Positions 42,192 to 50,490 of a stretch of DNA of 64,000 bases are shown here, in pieces; position 1 is the stretch's first letter; the number at the start of each line of letters is the position of its first letter. Under the pieces are notes generated by a model, which saw nothing but the letters and a program-made list of their open reading frames with translations, ran no database searches and had not been told where the DNA came from. Made by a program: the position numbers and the translations under genes. This DNA is from JAZBPO01 sp963691775 (GTDB taxonomy: Bacteria; Pseudomonadota; Gammaproteobacteria; Pseudomonadales; Azotimanducaceae): assembly GCA_963691775.1 (NCBI GenBank), contig OY829369.1, positions 1,674,001 through 1,738,000 on the forward strand, given 5' to 3'.

Positions 42192-44540
42192 TTAACCGGC
42201 GTTCGTGACCCTGTCATCCGGCGCGCTCGATGGCTCTTCCTGCATGGCGCGGGCGCTTCCCCGCCAGACCAGCAGCGCCGGCAGGACAAGGAGATCGAAG
42301 GCAAGCGCGAGCACGACCGTGAGCAGAGTCATCTGCGCAAGCAGACCGTTGATGGCAAAGGTAGATGTGGCGAGCACCGCGAAACCGGCGGACAGCACGA
42401 GCGTCGTCACGACGAGTGCCGGACCGACCTCGGTCAGCGCGTCATGCATGGCGCGCTCTGCGCGTGCGCCGTCCGATCGCCGCCGCCGATAGCGTGCGAG
42501 GAGATGCACGGTATCGTCGACGACTATGCCAAGGGTCATGCCGAAGGTCGTCGACAGCGCGAGCCCCAGGTCTCCCACAACCCATCCCCAGAGCGCGAAC
42601 GCGGCCGCAACCGGCACAAGGTTGGTGATCAGACTTGCACCGGCGAGCCGCATGGACCGAAGCGCGATCGCGAGCACCATCGCTATCAGCAGGACCGCAA
42701 GCAGGTTGCCCTCGAACATCGCCTCCACGTTGCGCTCGGAGATGTGCGCGAACATCAGATTGATGCCGCCGTGGCGTTCGGCAATTTCCGGCGCGTTCGC
42801 TTCGAGCCAGGCCATCGCTCGGGCCTCGAAGTCGAGCACGGCGCGCGAATCCATGTCGCGCAGCATCACGACCTGACGCAGCGAGCCGTAGTCGGGCGCG
42901 AGCACGTTGGTGAGATCAAGGCCCAGCGGCAGCGAAAGCTCGAAGAGCAGGGTGTACTGGGCGGCAAGCTCTGCCGAGGCCGGCAGATCGCCGAGACCGT
43001 CCTTCGCCTGCACGGCGCCATCGATGCGGCGCAGCGTATCGGTCCAGGCGAGGACGTGGCCGGTTTCCGGCTGCGCGCGCAGCCACGCCGTGTACGCATC
43101 AAGCGCGGCGAGGAAGGCCGGGTCGTGAATGCTGCCATCGACGGCAATGAGCTGCTGCTCCAGTTCGTACATCCCCCCGAGGTGGCGATCGGTGAGCTCG
43201 GCCGCTGCCCGGAAGGGCAGGGCCTCATCGAAGTAGGCGACGAAATCGTCGTTGACCTGCAATCGGCCGAGGCCCGGCAGCGCCAGAAGCAGTACGATCA
43301 GGGCACCGACGCGCAAACGCAGCCGATGGGCAAGAACGAAGTCAGCGAAGGAGGCGAGCGCTGCGCGCGGCACGCGCGGCGGACGACCACGCTCCGGCAG
43401 GCACCGCAGCAGCGCGGGCAGCAACGTGAGGGTCAGGGCGCCCGCCGCCAGCACACCGAGAGCAACCAGATTGCCCAGATCCCGAAACGGCGGGACGGCG
43501 CTGAAGTTCAGGGACAGAAACCCAAGGACGGTGGTCAGCGTCGTGAGCACGACCGGCACGCCGTTCTCTTCGAGGCTGCGCGCCAGTCGACCCTCGTGGT
43601 CCACGGCATCCCCGGCCCCGTAGGCGCCGAACACGACGTGGACACCCTGGGCAACCGCAATGGTCGCGATGACGATCGGCGCGATGGCCGCCGGCGTGGT
43701 GAGTTCCATGCCCAACCAGCCCGCCGCACCCAGGGCCGCCATGAGCGCGCAGAGCACGACCGCACACAGCGCGAGGGCGCGCTGCGCCGCGCCGAGGAGC
43801 CAACCGAGACCGACGGCCATGAGGCCGATCATGAGCGGCAGAAGCAGCTTGCTGTCGGTGAGCGAACTCTCGCTGAACGCATGGTTCATGGCGACGATTC
43901 CGCCTACGTGAATACGCGTCCCCTCGTATGCGTCCTCAAGCTCCGCAGCGAGCGCGCGAGCCGCCTCTACGATCGCCTGACTGGTCGCCATGGGGTCGCC
44001 GTCCGGGCGCACGGTCACCACGACCGCGGTCCGTTCGCCCCGTGCATCGATCAGTCGGCCCGCAAGTTCCGGCGCGGCGAGCGCGACCGCGCGCACTGCG
44101 CTGCGCTGGACCGCATCGAGCGCCGCTGCGTCTTCGATCAAGGGTGCGATCGTGACCAGATCACAGCTGTCAGGGTCGTCCCGCTCGCACTCCGCCGAGC
44201 TGTGGGCGTAGTTCGCGACCGATTCGACACGCTGCGCAAAGGGCAGCTGCCAAGCGCGCGTGGTGAGCGCCTCGAGTAGATGAAGAGACGGCGCGGAGAA
44301 GACGTCCCCCTGCGGCGCCTCGACAACGAAGCTCACGGCGTCGGACGGACCGAAAACCTCCCGCAGCTGCTCGAAGGCCAACAGTTGCGGATCATCCGCC
44401 GCGAAGAAGGTCGAGTAGCGAGGATCGAAGGACAGGCCCGCGCCACCTATGGCGAGCGTCAGCACGCAGGCGAGCGCAAGCGCGATGGTCGCGCCACTGC
44501 GACGCAGCACGAACGGCCGAACCCCGTCGTTGGGCGTCAT
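42192..44540 (-). CDS. RND/MMPL-family transporter
   Basis: 782 residues from the ATG at 44538-44540, with GAGAGGG upstream; an ATG eight codons earlier is possible. About twelve transmembrane helices in two MMPL halves: first helix at residues ~16-36, soluble domain ~40-240, helices ~245-400, soluble domain ~430-600, final helices ~610-760 with FGMTLGIVVDDTVHLLARYRR, a signature of the MMPL/HpnN-type hydrophobe exporters. Likely moves lipids or other hydrophobic molecules outward or to the outer membrane. It is encoded just upstream of the att-like operon in the same direction, so both could act in lipid export (inference). Confidence 0.87.
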   Translation of the reverse strand: MTPNDGVRPFVLRRSGATIALALACVLTLAIGGAGLSFDPRYSTFFAADDPQLLAFEQLREVFGPSDAVSFVVEAPQGDVFSAPSLHLLEALTTRAWQLPFAQRVESVANYAHSSAECERDDPDSCDLVTIAPLIEDAAALDAVQRSAVRAVALAAPELAGRLIDARGERTAVVVTVRPDGDPMATSQAIVEAARALAAELEDAYEGTRIHVGGIVAMNHAFSESSLTDSKLLLPLMIGLMAVGLGWLLGAAQRALALCAVVLCALMAALGAAGWLGMELTTPAAIAPIVIATIAVAQGVHVVFGAYGAGDAVDHEGRLARSLEENGVPVVLTTLTTVLGFLSLNFSAVPPFRDLGNLVALGVLAAGALTLTLLPALLRCLPERGRPPRVPRAALASFADFVLAHRLRLRVGALIVLLLALPGLGRLQVNDDFVAYFDEALPFRAAAELTDRHLGGMYELEQQLIAVDGSIHDPAFLAALDAYTAWLRAQPETGHVLAWTDTLRRIDGAVQAKDGLGDLPASAELAAQYTLLFELSLPLGLDLTNVLAPDYGSLRQVVMLRDMDSRAVLDFEARAMAWLEANAPEIAERHGGINLMFAHISERNVEAMFEGNLLAVLLIAMVLAIALRSMRLAGASLITNLVPVAAAFALWGWVVGDLGLALSTTFGMTLGIVVDDTVHLLARYRRRRSDGARAERAMHDALTEVGPALVVTTLVLSAGFAVLATSTFAINGLLAQMTLLTVVLALAFDLLVLPALLVWRGSARAMQEEPSSAPDDRVTNAG

Positions 44541-44695
44541 GCCCAAGCCCTCTCCCCATCGCATCTTCGTCAGATGCGTCCGTTGCCCTGTCGATATGTA
44601 GCACGCAGCCGACTTCCTCGGCACTGCTGGCAGGCTGCCATCATGGGCAAAAGAGCAGTAGCGCACCGCCTCGGGAACTGGGCTAAGCTCCGGTG

Positions 44696-44712
44696 AGGTG
44701 ATTCGATCACCT
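44696..44712. promoter_or_regulatory. 17-bp palindrome (7-3-7) upstream of the ribbon-helix-helix gene
   Basis: AGGTGAT-TCG-ATCACCT is perfectly symmetrical and ends 66 bases before the ATG at 44779. It lies between the divergent RND transporter and signalling genes and may be an operator, plausibly for the adjacent ribbon-helix-helix protein. Confidence 0.6.
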
Positions 44713-44778
44713 GCGCACGGGACGCGCACACGAGGCCGCAGATGGATTCAGGGCCCAGGGGGAAGAAGGCAGGCATAG

Positions 44779-45102
44779 ATGGCGTCCGAAGACTCCGCGC
44801 CGAGTTCCAACAGTCCCGAGAAGTTTGTGGTCCGCCTGCCCAAGGGCATGCGGCGTCGCATCGCGGATGCGGCGCGCACCTATCACCGCTCCATGAATTC
44901 AGAGATCGTCGCTCGGCTCGAGCACTCGCTCGACACGGGCGCGGAGCAGTATCCGGAGCCCATTACCGGCGACCGCAACGCCGACGGCGCTACTCTGCAC
45001 GAAGGCGATGCGCCTGATTCCCATGAGGAACTACGGCTTATCGCCATCTATCGACGCATGTCCCCGGAAAGACGCCGAGCACTGCTCGCGCTCCTCGACT
45101 GA
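44779..45102 (+). CDS. Arc-like ribbon-helix-helix DNA-binding protein
   Basis: 107 residues. Residues ~14-52 (EKFVVRLPKGMRRRIADAARTYHRSMNSEIVARLEHSL) match the Arc/CopG ribbon-helix-helix pattern: a beta strand with alternating polar residues followed by two helices, ending in SMNSEIVARL as in Arc (RSVNSEIYQRV-type). The extra ~50 C-terminal residues (acidic, then helical RRMSPERRRALLALLD) are not part of Arc. Placed 4 bases before the sensor kinase gene, so co-transcribed with it. The protein probably binds DNA as a dimer of dimers; palindromes upstream of the two outer promoters are natural candidate targets. Confidence 0.85.
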   Translation: MASEDSAPSSNSPEKFVVRLPKGMRRRIADAARTYHRSMNSEIVARLEHSLDTGAEQYPEPITGDRNADGATLHEGDAPDSHEELRLIAIYRRMSPERRRALLALLD

Positions 45103-45106
45103 CGCC

Positions 45107-46492
45107 ATGCTGCACAGCCGCTCGCGCGTCTACTCGAACGAGGTGAGTCAGCTCTTCTGGCGATTGACGAGCGGCCTGGCCACGTCCGCGGACGAATCCC
45201 TGCGGTACTCGCGCAAGAATCTTGCTGCGATCGGCGCGGTCGGCTGCGTCACCTTTCCGGTCTACTACGTGATCTGGTGGTACATGTTCCCGCAGGACTA
45301 CGAAAGCCTTGCGCTGCGCGTGATCGGCTCCGTTGCCTGCTTACCCCTGATGCTCGTGCGTCTGTGGCCTCATTCCCTAGAGCGTTGGCTGCCGACCTAC
45401 TTCTGGCTCGCGGCGACCTACTGCCTGCCGTTCTTTTTCCAGTACATGCTGCTGCAGAACGTCGAGCAGGCCGCCGGCACCGATCAACCGGCTCTGATGT
45501 GGCAGATGTCGAACGTCATCGCGCTGGTGCTGCTGGTGATGCTCATCAACGATGGCGCCCTGATCGCACTGACCTTCGTGCTGGGCACCGGTTTCGCCTG
45601 GATCCTGTTCCTGGCGACGAACGAGGTCATTCACTACGACGCCATCCAGACCGGCTACCTTGCCCCCATGCCGGTGTACCTCTTCATTCTGATTGGCGGC
45701 AGCGTGTACAACCACCACCGAGATACGGTGCAACAGGAAATGCTGCGCGCCGTATCGGCCGTCGGCAGCAATATCGCCCATGAATTGCGCACGCCCCTGC
45801 TCGGCATCAAATCCGACGCTCGCGGCATGACGCGCTATCTGCCGCAGCTCGTCGAGGGCTATGAGATCGCGCGCGCGGCCAACCTTGACGTAAAACCGAT
45901 CCGCGGTACCCACCTCGCATCGCTCCGCGACGCCCTGGAGCGCATAGAAAACGAGACCGACTACGCGAATACGATCATCGACATGCTGCTGATCAACTCC
46001 GGCGGAACGCGCATCGTGTCCTCCGAATTCAGACGGCATTCGGCTCGCGACTGCATCGAACGCGCCCTTGATCGCTATCCCTTCACCTCGGAGGCCGAGC
46101 GCAATCTCGTTCACCTGCCGGAAGGATCCGACTTCGAGTTCGACGGCTCCGATATCCTTCTAACGCACGTCGCCTTCAATCTGTTGAAGAACGCCCTCTA
46201 CTACATCGCTCACGTGGGCAAGGGCGAGATCTTCATCTGGCTTGAGCCGAACGCATCGGGCGGCAATCGACTGTATTTCATGGATACCGGGCAGGGCATC
46301 CACGCAGCGCTGCTGCCGCGGATCTTCGACCGGTTCTTCTCGTCCATGGAAACGGGACGTGGTTCCGGAATCGGGCTCTCCTTTTGCCGCATGGTCATGG
46401 AGGGCATGGGCGGTCGCATCGCCTGCGAATCCGTCTACGGCGAATTCACCCGCTTCATCCTGACGTTCCCTGGGGTTTCGGACCATGAGTGA
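45107..46492 (+). CDS. CqsS/LqsS-type membrane sensor histidine kinase
   Basis: 461 residues from the ATG at 45107. The N-terminal ~190 residues contain a hydrophilic leader and six predicted transmembrane helices (from IGAVGCVTFPVYYVIWWYMFPQDYESLALRV on), the layout of the CAI-1 and LAI-1 receptors CqsS and LqsS. HisKA follows with His225 in SNIAHELRTPLLGI. The ATPase domain has N-box FNLLKNALYY, G1 DTGQGIH and G2 GSGIGLSFC. Unlike CqsS there is no C-terminal receiver domain, so it is LqsS-like, and the response regulator is encoded next (8-base overlap). It should sense a hydroxyketone-type autoinducer made by the synthase in this locus (inference). Confidence 0.85.
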   Translation: MLHSRSRVYSNEVSQLFWRLTSGLATSADESLRYSRKNLAAIGAVGCVTFPVYYVIWWYMFPQDYESLALRVIGSVACLPLMLVRLWPHSLERWLPTYFWLAATYCLPFFFQYMLLQNVEQAAGTDQPALMWQMSNVIALVLLVMLINDGALIALTFVLGTGFAWILFLATNEVIHYDAIQTGYLAPMPVYLFILIGGSVYNHHRDTVQQEMLRAVSAVGSNIAHELRTPLLGIKSDARGMTRYLPQLVEGYEIARAANLDVKPIRGTHLASLRDALERIENETDYANTIIDMLLINSGGTRIVSSEFRRHSARDCIERALDRYPFTSEAERNLVHLPEGSDFEFDGSDILLTHVAFNLLKNALYYIAHVGKGEIFIWLEPNASGGNRLYFMDTGQGIHAALLPRIFDRFFSSMETGRGSGIGLSFCRMVMEGMGGRIACESVYGEFTRFILTFPGVSDHE

Positions 46493-47513
46493 ACTCGCGC
46501 GCCTCTTCCCCTACTACTTTCCGACCACGGTCGTGTTCGTGGACGATAATCCAAGCTTCCTGCGCTCGTTGGCACTCGAGCTGCCCGAGGAGTTGGCGTT
46601 TCAGACATTCACGAATGCCGAGACCGCGCTCGAACGCGTCAATCGAACACCGAGCGCGCCACCGCTCTATCAGCGCTGCTTCACGCAGATCGGCTTGCCC
46701 GGCGCGGGCGCGGATACGACCGAAAAGCTGATCCACCTCGACCTTTCACAGATCGAGCTCGAGATCAGCAACACGGAGCGCTTCCAGGAAGTCTCCGTGG
46801 TCGTCGTCGACTTCGACATGCCCGCCATAGACGGGCTCGAATTCTGCCGCCGCATCACCAATCCGCGTATCCGCAAGATCCTGTTCACGGGCGTCGCCGA
46901 CGAGAAGATCGCCGTGCAGGCATTCAATGCCGGCATCATCGACCGCTTCATCATCAAGAGTCAGCCAGACGCCGTATCTGCAGTACGCAAAGCCGTCCTC
47001 GAGCTGCAGCAGCGCTACTTCGAGGCCATTTCCGAAACGCTGCGCGCGACCCTCATGCTCAACCCGCCTCCGTTTCTGACTGATCCGGCCTTCGAGCGCC
47101 TGTTCGCAAATCTCCGCGAGCGGCGCAAGCTCGTGGAGTACTACCTGGTGGCAAATCCGGGCGGCTTTCTGACGCTAACGGACCAGGGCGATCTCTATCG
47201 CTTGGTCGTGCTTTCCGAAGCGGAACTCGCACAGCAGGCCGCGTGGGCCGAACGGGCAGGCGCACACACGGAAATCGTCAAGCGGCTGCGCGATCGCCGC
47301 GCCCTCGGCTACTTCTACGAACCACTCGACGCGTACTACGACGCAGGCGAATACCCGTGGAACGAGTTCCTGGTCCCCGCCGAGCGCCTGCAGGGGGCCG
47401 ACGCCGTCTGGTACTACGCGCTCATCGCCTCCCCACCGGTCGACATCGACTTCGACGACGAATCGGCGAACTACAACGCATACCTCGACCGGCTCGACTC
47501 GAACGCGGCCTGA
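46485..47513 (+). CDS. LqsR-like response regulator with unrecognised output domain
   Basis: 342 residues. The receiver domain spans ~15-180 and is enlarged: the acidic pair is Asp20-Asp21 (VFVDDN), a ~45-residue insertion follows the first helix, and the phosphoacceptor is Asp109 in VVVDFDMPAIDG; FIIKSQ supplies the conserved Lys. Residues ~185-342 form an output domain without helix-turn-helix, GGDEF, HD-GYP or other motif I can name; it contains GFLTLTDQGDLYRLVVLSEAELAQQAAWAERAGA and DAVWYYALIAS. Coupled to the kinase gene. LqsR of Legionella is also a receiver with a non-DNA-binding output, which makes it the best model. Converges with the hydroxylase gene, stops 3 bases apart. Confidence 0.8.
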   Translation: MSELARLFPYYFPTTVVFVDDNPSFLRSLALELPEELAFQTFTNAETALERVNRTPSAPPLYQRCFTQIGLPGAGADTTEKLIHLDLSQIELEISNTERFQEVSVVVVDFDMPAIDGLEFCRRITNPRIRKILFTGVADEKIAVQAFNAGIIDRFIIKSQPDAVSAVRKAVLELQQRYFEAISETLRATLMLNPPPFLTDPAFERLFANLRERRKLVEYYLVANPGGFLTLTDQGDLYRLVVLSEAELAQQAAWAERAGAHTEIVKRLRDRRALGYFYEPLDAYYDAGEYPWNEFLVPAERLQGADAVWYYALIASPPVDIDFDDESANYNAYLDRLDSNAA

Positions 47514-47516
47514 TCC

Positions 47517-48329
47517 TCAGGCCGACAGGGCCAGGCCCTCGTCACGGACGCTGCGACTCGGCTCGCGCGCCGCCTTCGCGCGAGCGTTGATGGCCTCGAT
47601 CTCTTCTGCGTAGCCGGCTTCGTTCGTACCCATGAGCCGGTCCCAGATGTTGAAATACAGCATGAAGTGCCCGCGCGCGTTCGTGTGATGCATGTTGTGG
47701 TGCGTGGACGTGATGAACCAGCGCGCAATCCACGGCGGATAGAACTCGTAGCCGAGATGGCTGATCACATTCAGCAGGGTGAGGATCACGACGTAGATCG
47801 CGAACGCGCCCGGATGAATCGGCAGCAGCAATGCCACGGGCGCAACCCACGCCACCTCCACGATCGCCTCCCAGGGATGAAATGCGTAGCTCGCAAAGGG
47901 CGTCGGGTTATGAAAGCCGTGGTGGAGCTTGTGGACGTGACGAAACACCTTCGGGTGATGCATCAGCCGGTGCGCCCAGTAGTAGTAGCTGTCGTGCACC
48001 AGCGCCATGACCGCGATAGACGCGACAAACCAACCCCATCCGTAAACGTCCACATCCCAGTAGATCGCAGTGAGGCCCACGCGATCGAGCGCCCACATGG
48101 CGGTCAGCAGCATCGTGAAGATCGAGATGGAGAGCACCGAAAAGGCGAGTTCGCGGCGTGGTTTCGCGTCGCGCAGGGGCTGTTGCTGTATGCGGTGCGC
48201 CCGCAGGCGCTCGCGGCCCAGGATCCACAGGCCATAGTAGGAACCGGCCGCGATCACGAGGAAGTGGCCGAGAAACAGCGCGAAGACGATGACGGCAACG
48301 TCAAGCGTCTGAGCAAGCGTCAGGGTCAT
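47517..48329 (-). CDS. Membrane fatty-acid hydroxylase / sterol-desaturase family di-iron protein
   Basis: 270 residues with four or five membrane helices. The histidine-box set is complete: HDSYYYWAHRLMHH (residues ~111-124), HVHKLHH and, after a further helix pair, THHNMHH, providing the eight His ligands of the di-iron centre. PF04116 members hydroxylate fatty acyl chains, sterols or carotenoids with O2. It begins 14 bases after the stop of the autoinducer-synthase gene and is co-directional, so almost certainly in the same transcript. Hydroxylation of the autoinducer tail or its acyl precursor is a plausible but untested role. Confidence 0.88.
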   Translation of the reverse strand: MTLTLAQTLDVAVIVFALFLGHFLVIAAGSYYGLWILGRERLRAHRIQQQPLRDAKPRRELAFSVLSISIFTMLLTAMWALDRVGLTAIYWDVDVYGWGWFVASIAVMALVHDSYYYWAHRLMHHPKVFRHVHKLHHGFHNPTPFASYAFHPWEAIVEVAWVAPVALLLPIHPGAFAIYVVILTLLNVISHLGYEFYPPWIARWFITSTHHNMHHTNARGHFMLYFNIWDRLMGTNEAGYAEEIEAINARAKAAREPSRSVRDEGLALSA

Positions 48330-48343
48330 GTTCAGGGCTCCAA

Positions 48344-49606
48344 TCAGGCCGTCGCGGTCTCGACGAGGTGCAGGGCGGGCGTAGCACGGCGACGACGCGT
48401 CGACGGCCAGTCCTGGAAGGCAACCTCATCACGGATGTCCGCACAGACCTCGATGATCCGGTCGAGCGTGTCCTGCTCGAGCCCCGAATTGACCGTGAAG
48501 CGGATAAGAGAACGATTCTTCGGCGTTGCCGGCGCGCAGAACACCGCACCGAACAGGCCGCGCGCTTCAAGTGCGTCCCGGAGCACGATCGTGCTCTGCT
48601 CCGTCCCGGCTTCGAGCGCAATAATCTGAGCGGCACATTCGCCGAGGTTATAGCCCAGATCGCTCAGACCTTCGCGCAGATAGCGGGCGTTCGCGTGCAG
48701 CCGTTCACGGCGGTCGTCCGCGACCGCGATGGCGGCGCGCGTCGCTTCCAGACCTGCAATTTCATGGGGTAGCAGCCCGGACGAGAAGATCGCGGGATTC
48801 GCCGTGTACTTGAAGTACTCAGCAACCCGCATGCTGCAGGCAATCAGGCCAGCGCGTCCGGCAAAGGCCTTGGCGAGCGAAGCGGTTCGGAAGTGCACCC
48901 GGTGCTCGAGGCCAAGCTCTACCACCAGACCACGTCCACCCGGACCATGCGTGCCGAGCGAGTGCGCTTCGTCAACGACGATGACGCACTCCGCTGCTTC
49001 AGCGATTTCAACGATGTCGCGCAGCGGCGCAACATTCCCGGAGGTCGAGTACACCGAATCAACGATCACGATGCCCGGACCGTTACGCTCGATCTGCCGG
49101 GCGAGGTGCTCCGGGCTATTGTGCCGGAACGGGATCGGCCGGGCGCCGGCGGACTGGATGCCCTCCCAGAGCGAGGCGTGGGCAAACATGTCGATGTAGC
49201 AGGGCGTGTCGACGTCGGCGACCGCCTGTATGAGTCCCGTATTCGCCGTCCAGCCAGACTGCGAGAGGACCGCCGACTCCGACAGCATCCAGTCCGCCAT
49301 GCTCGCCTCGAAGCGGCCCTGAGGGTTCTCGCCGTGAAGGAAGACGGCGGCCATGACCGGGGCTTCGGCGACATCGAGCGCAGCCCTTTGCGCTGCGATG
49401 ATCTCCGGGTGCCGTGCCATGCACAGATAATCGTTACTCACGAGGCGGATCGCGTCCGCACCGGGTTCACGTCCGACCATGATGTGTCCCCCATCCCAAG
49501 TTTCTTCCACACGCTCCGTGTAATAGGCATCCACTTTTCTCTTGAGGATTGCCGGTTCCGGCGCGATTCCTTTCGCGCGGGTTGCCAGAAGGCGAGCGGA
49601 ACTCAT
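48344..49606 (-). CDS. CqsA/LqsA-type autoinducer synthase (PLP alpha-oxoamine synthase family)
   Basis: 420 residues. The alpha-oxoamine synthase fold is evident: VSNDYLCMARHPEIIAAQ (residues ~54-71), DMFAHASLWEGIQ with the PLP-stacking His, VVDEAHSLGTHG, and the Schiff-base Lys246 in TASLAKAFAGRAG. The features VFLHGENPQGRFEASMADWM and YTANPAIFSSGLLPHEIAGLEATRAAI are those of CqsA/LqsA rather than KBL, BioF or HemA. CqsA condenses an acyl-CoA with S-adenosylmethionine or 2-aminobutyrate to give amino- and hydroxyketones (CAI-1, LAI-1). ATG preceded by AGGAG; the hydroxylase gene follows in the same operon. Clear homology by motif; exact product unknown. Confidence 0.87.
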   Translation of the reverse strand: MSSARLLATRAKGIAPEPAILKRKVDAYYTERVEETWDGGHIMVGREPGADAIRLVSNDYLCMARHPEIIAAQRAALDVAEAPVMAAVFLHGENPQGRFEASMADWMLSESAVLSQSGWTANTGLIQAVADVDTPCYIDMFAHASLWEGIQSAGARPIPFRHNSPEHLARQIERNGPGIVIVDSVYSTSGNVAPLRDIVEIAEAAECVIVVDEAHSLGTHGPGGRGLVVELGLEHRVHFRTASLAKAFAGRAGLIACSMRVAEYFKYTANPAIFSSGLLPHEIAGLEATRAAIAVADDRRERLHANARYLREGLSDLGYNLGECAAQIIALEAGTEQSTIVLRDALEARGLFGAVFCAPATPKNRSLIRFTVNSGLEQDTLDRIIEVCADIRDEVAFQDWPSTRRRRATPALHLVETATA

Positions 49607-49669
49607 CTGCGACTCCTTAGTGTCTGGGGTTGGCGACTCTCCGAAAGGTCTGAGACATTCGACAGGGGG

Positions 49670-49686
49670 GGTTGTCTAAGACAACC
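49670..49686. promoter_or_regulatory. 17-bp palindrome (7-3-7) upstream of the autoinducer-synthase gene
   Basis: GGTTGTC-TAA-GACAACC is perfectly symmetrical and starts 64 bases upstream of the synthase ATG (49606). It has the same 7-3-7 architecture as the palindrome at 44696-44712 but a different sequence. A further inverted repeat GTGGC-AATGG-GCCAC lies at 49726-49740. Confidence 0.6.
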
Positions 49687-49699
49687 GAATCAGTTAATT

Positions 49700-50490
49700 A
49701 CCCGCCCACCTGCCCCCGCGCAATGGTGGCAATGGGCCACTATGCGCCCGGCAAACCCATGAGATCGGCTCGGTCTGGCGACGCCCGTTTTCGTTCTCAC
49801 ACCTCGTGGTGACCGCTGATGGCTCGCTCTCGCCGGGCCCTGATCGCTTTCCTTGCCGCAGCCGCACCTCCTCTCAAGCCATCGCGGACAGGGCCCGTCG
49901 CCTCGAAAGCGCAGGCGAGCGGGCAGTGGCAGAGGACGGTGCATAAGCGCTCGGCCGAGCGGCCAACGCGGCGTCGTGCGGAACCAGGGTCGAACGTTGC
50001 CCTTCAGGGGCCGGCCGCTCGTGGTGAGGTCGCGGGCCGCATTCACCAAGCCGACGGCAAAGAGGATCTCCACGTCGCGCTCGTCGCATGCCGCGGGCCG
50101 GGGGCCGCGAACCGCGCACCGCGCACCGCGCACCGCGAACCGAAGTGCCGCAGCGCTCTCACTCGCGATCCATCCACATTCGATGCCGGGAACCCGCTTG
50201 GCGCTGCGGCACCCCCCGCGTAGACGTCGACCGGTTGCTCGATCACGAACGGTGCCTGCGTGCGGGTCTCGGCCGACCGCGCTCAGGCCGCACATCCGAA
50301 CTCGGGTCGCATCGTATTCGCGGAGTCTGACCGCCTGGGGACTCAGCGCGCAGGGCCGCTGCGCCGTCCGGCCGCGAGCGTCGTGGCGGATCGCCCACAC
50401 CATCACCGTCCTAGTGACGAGGACACCGCCGATGAACCTTGGGTCTCTAAGCTTTCCCTGCTCTGCCCTGCTCTGTTCCGCACAATGCCC
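49700..50490. other. Gene-poor 0.8-kb region
   Basis: No coding region is convincing here: open frames on both strands (for example 49690-50406 minus) give Arg/Ala-rich, low-complexity peptides without domain motifs or good ribosome-binding sites. The region contains an inverted repeat at 49726-49740 and a heptamer tandem repeat near 50.1 kb. It separates the signalling locus from the osmolyte transporter. Confidence 0.6.
50106..50143. repeat. GC-rich heptamer tandem repeat (unit about CCGCGCA)
   Basis: About five copies of a 7-bp unit, varied as CCGCGAA, CCGCGCA and so on, within the gene-poor stretch. It recalls the 12-13-bp tandem repeat at 10.45 kb in base composition but is not the same unit. 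Confidence 0.65.

Noticed and set aside
49690..50406. 238-codon minus-strand open frame
   Set aside because: Arg/Ala/Gly-rich composition, repeat DNA inside, no domain signature or ribosome-binding site.
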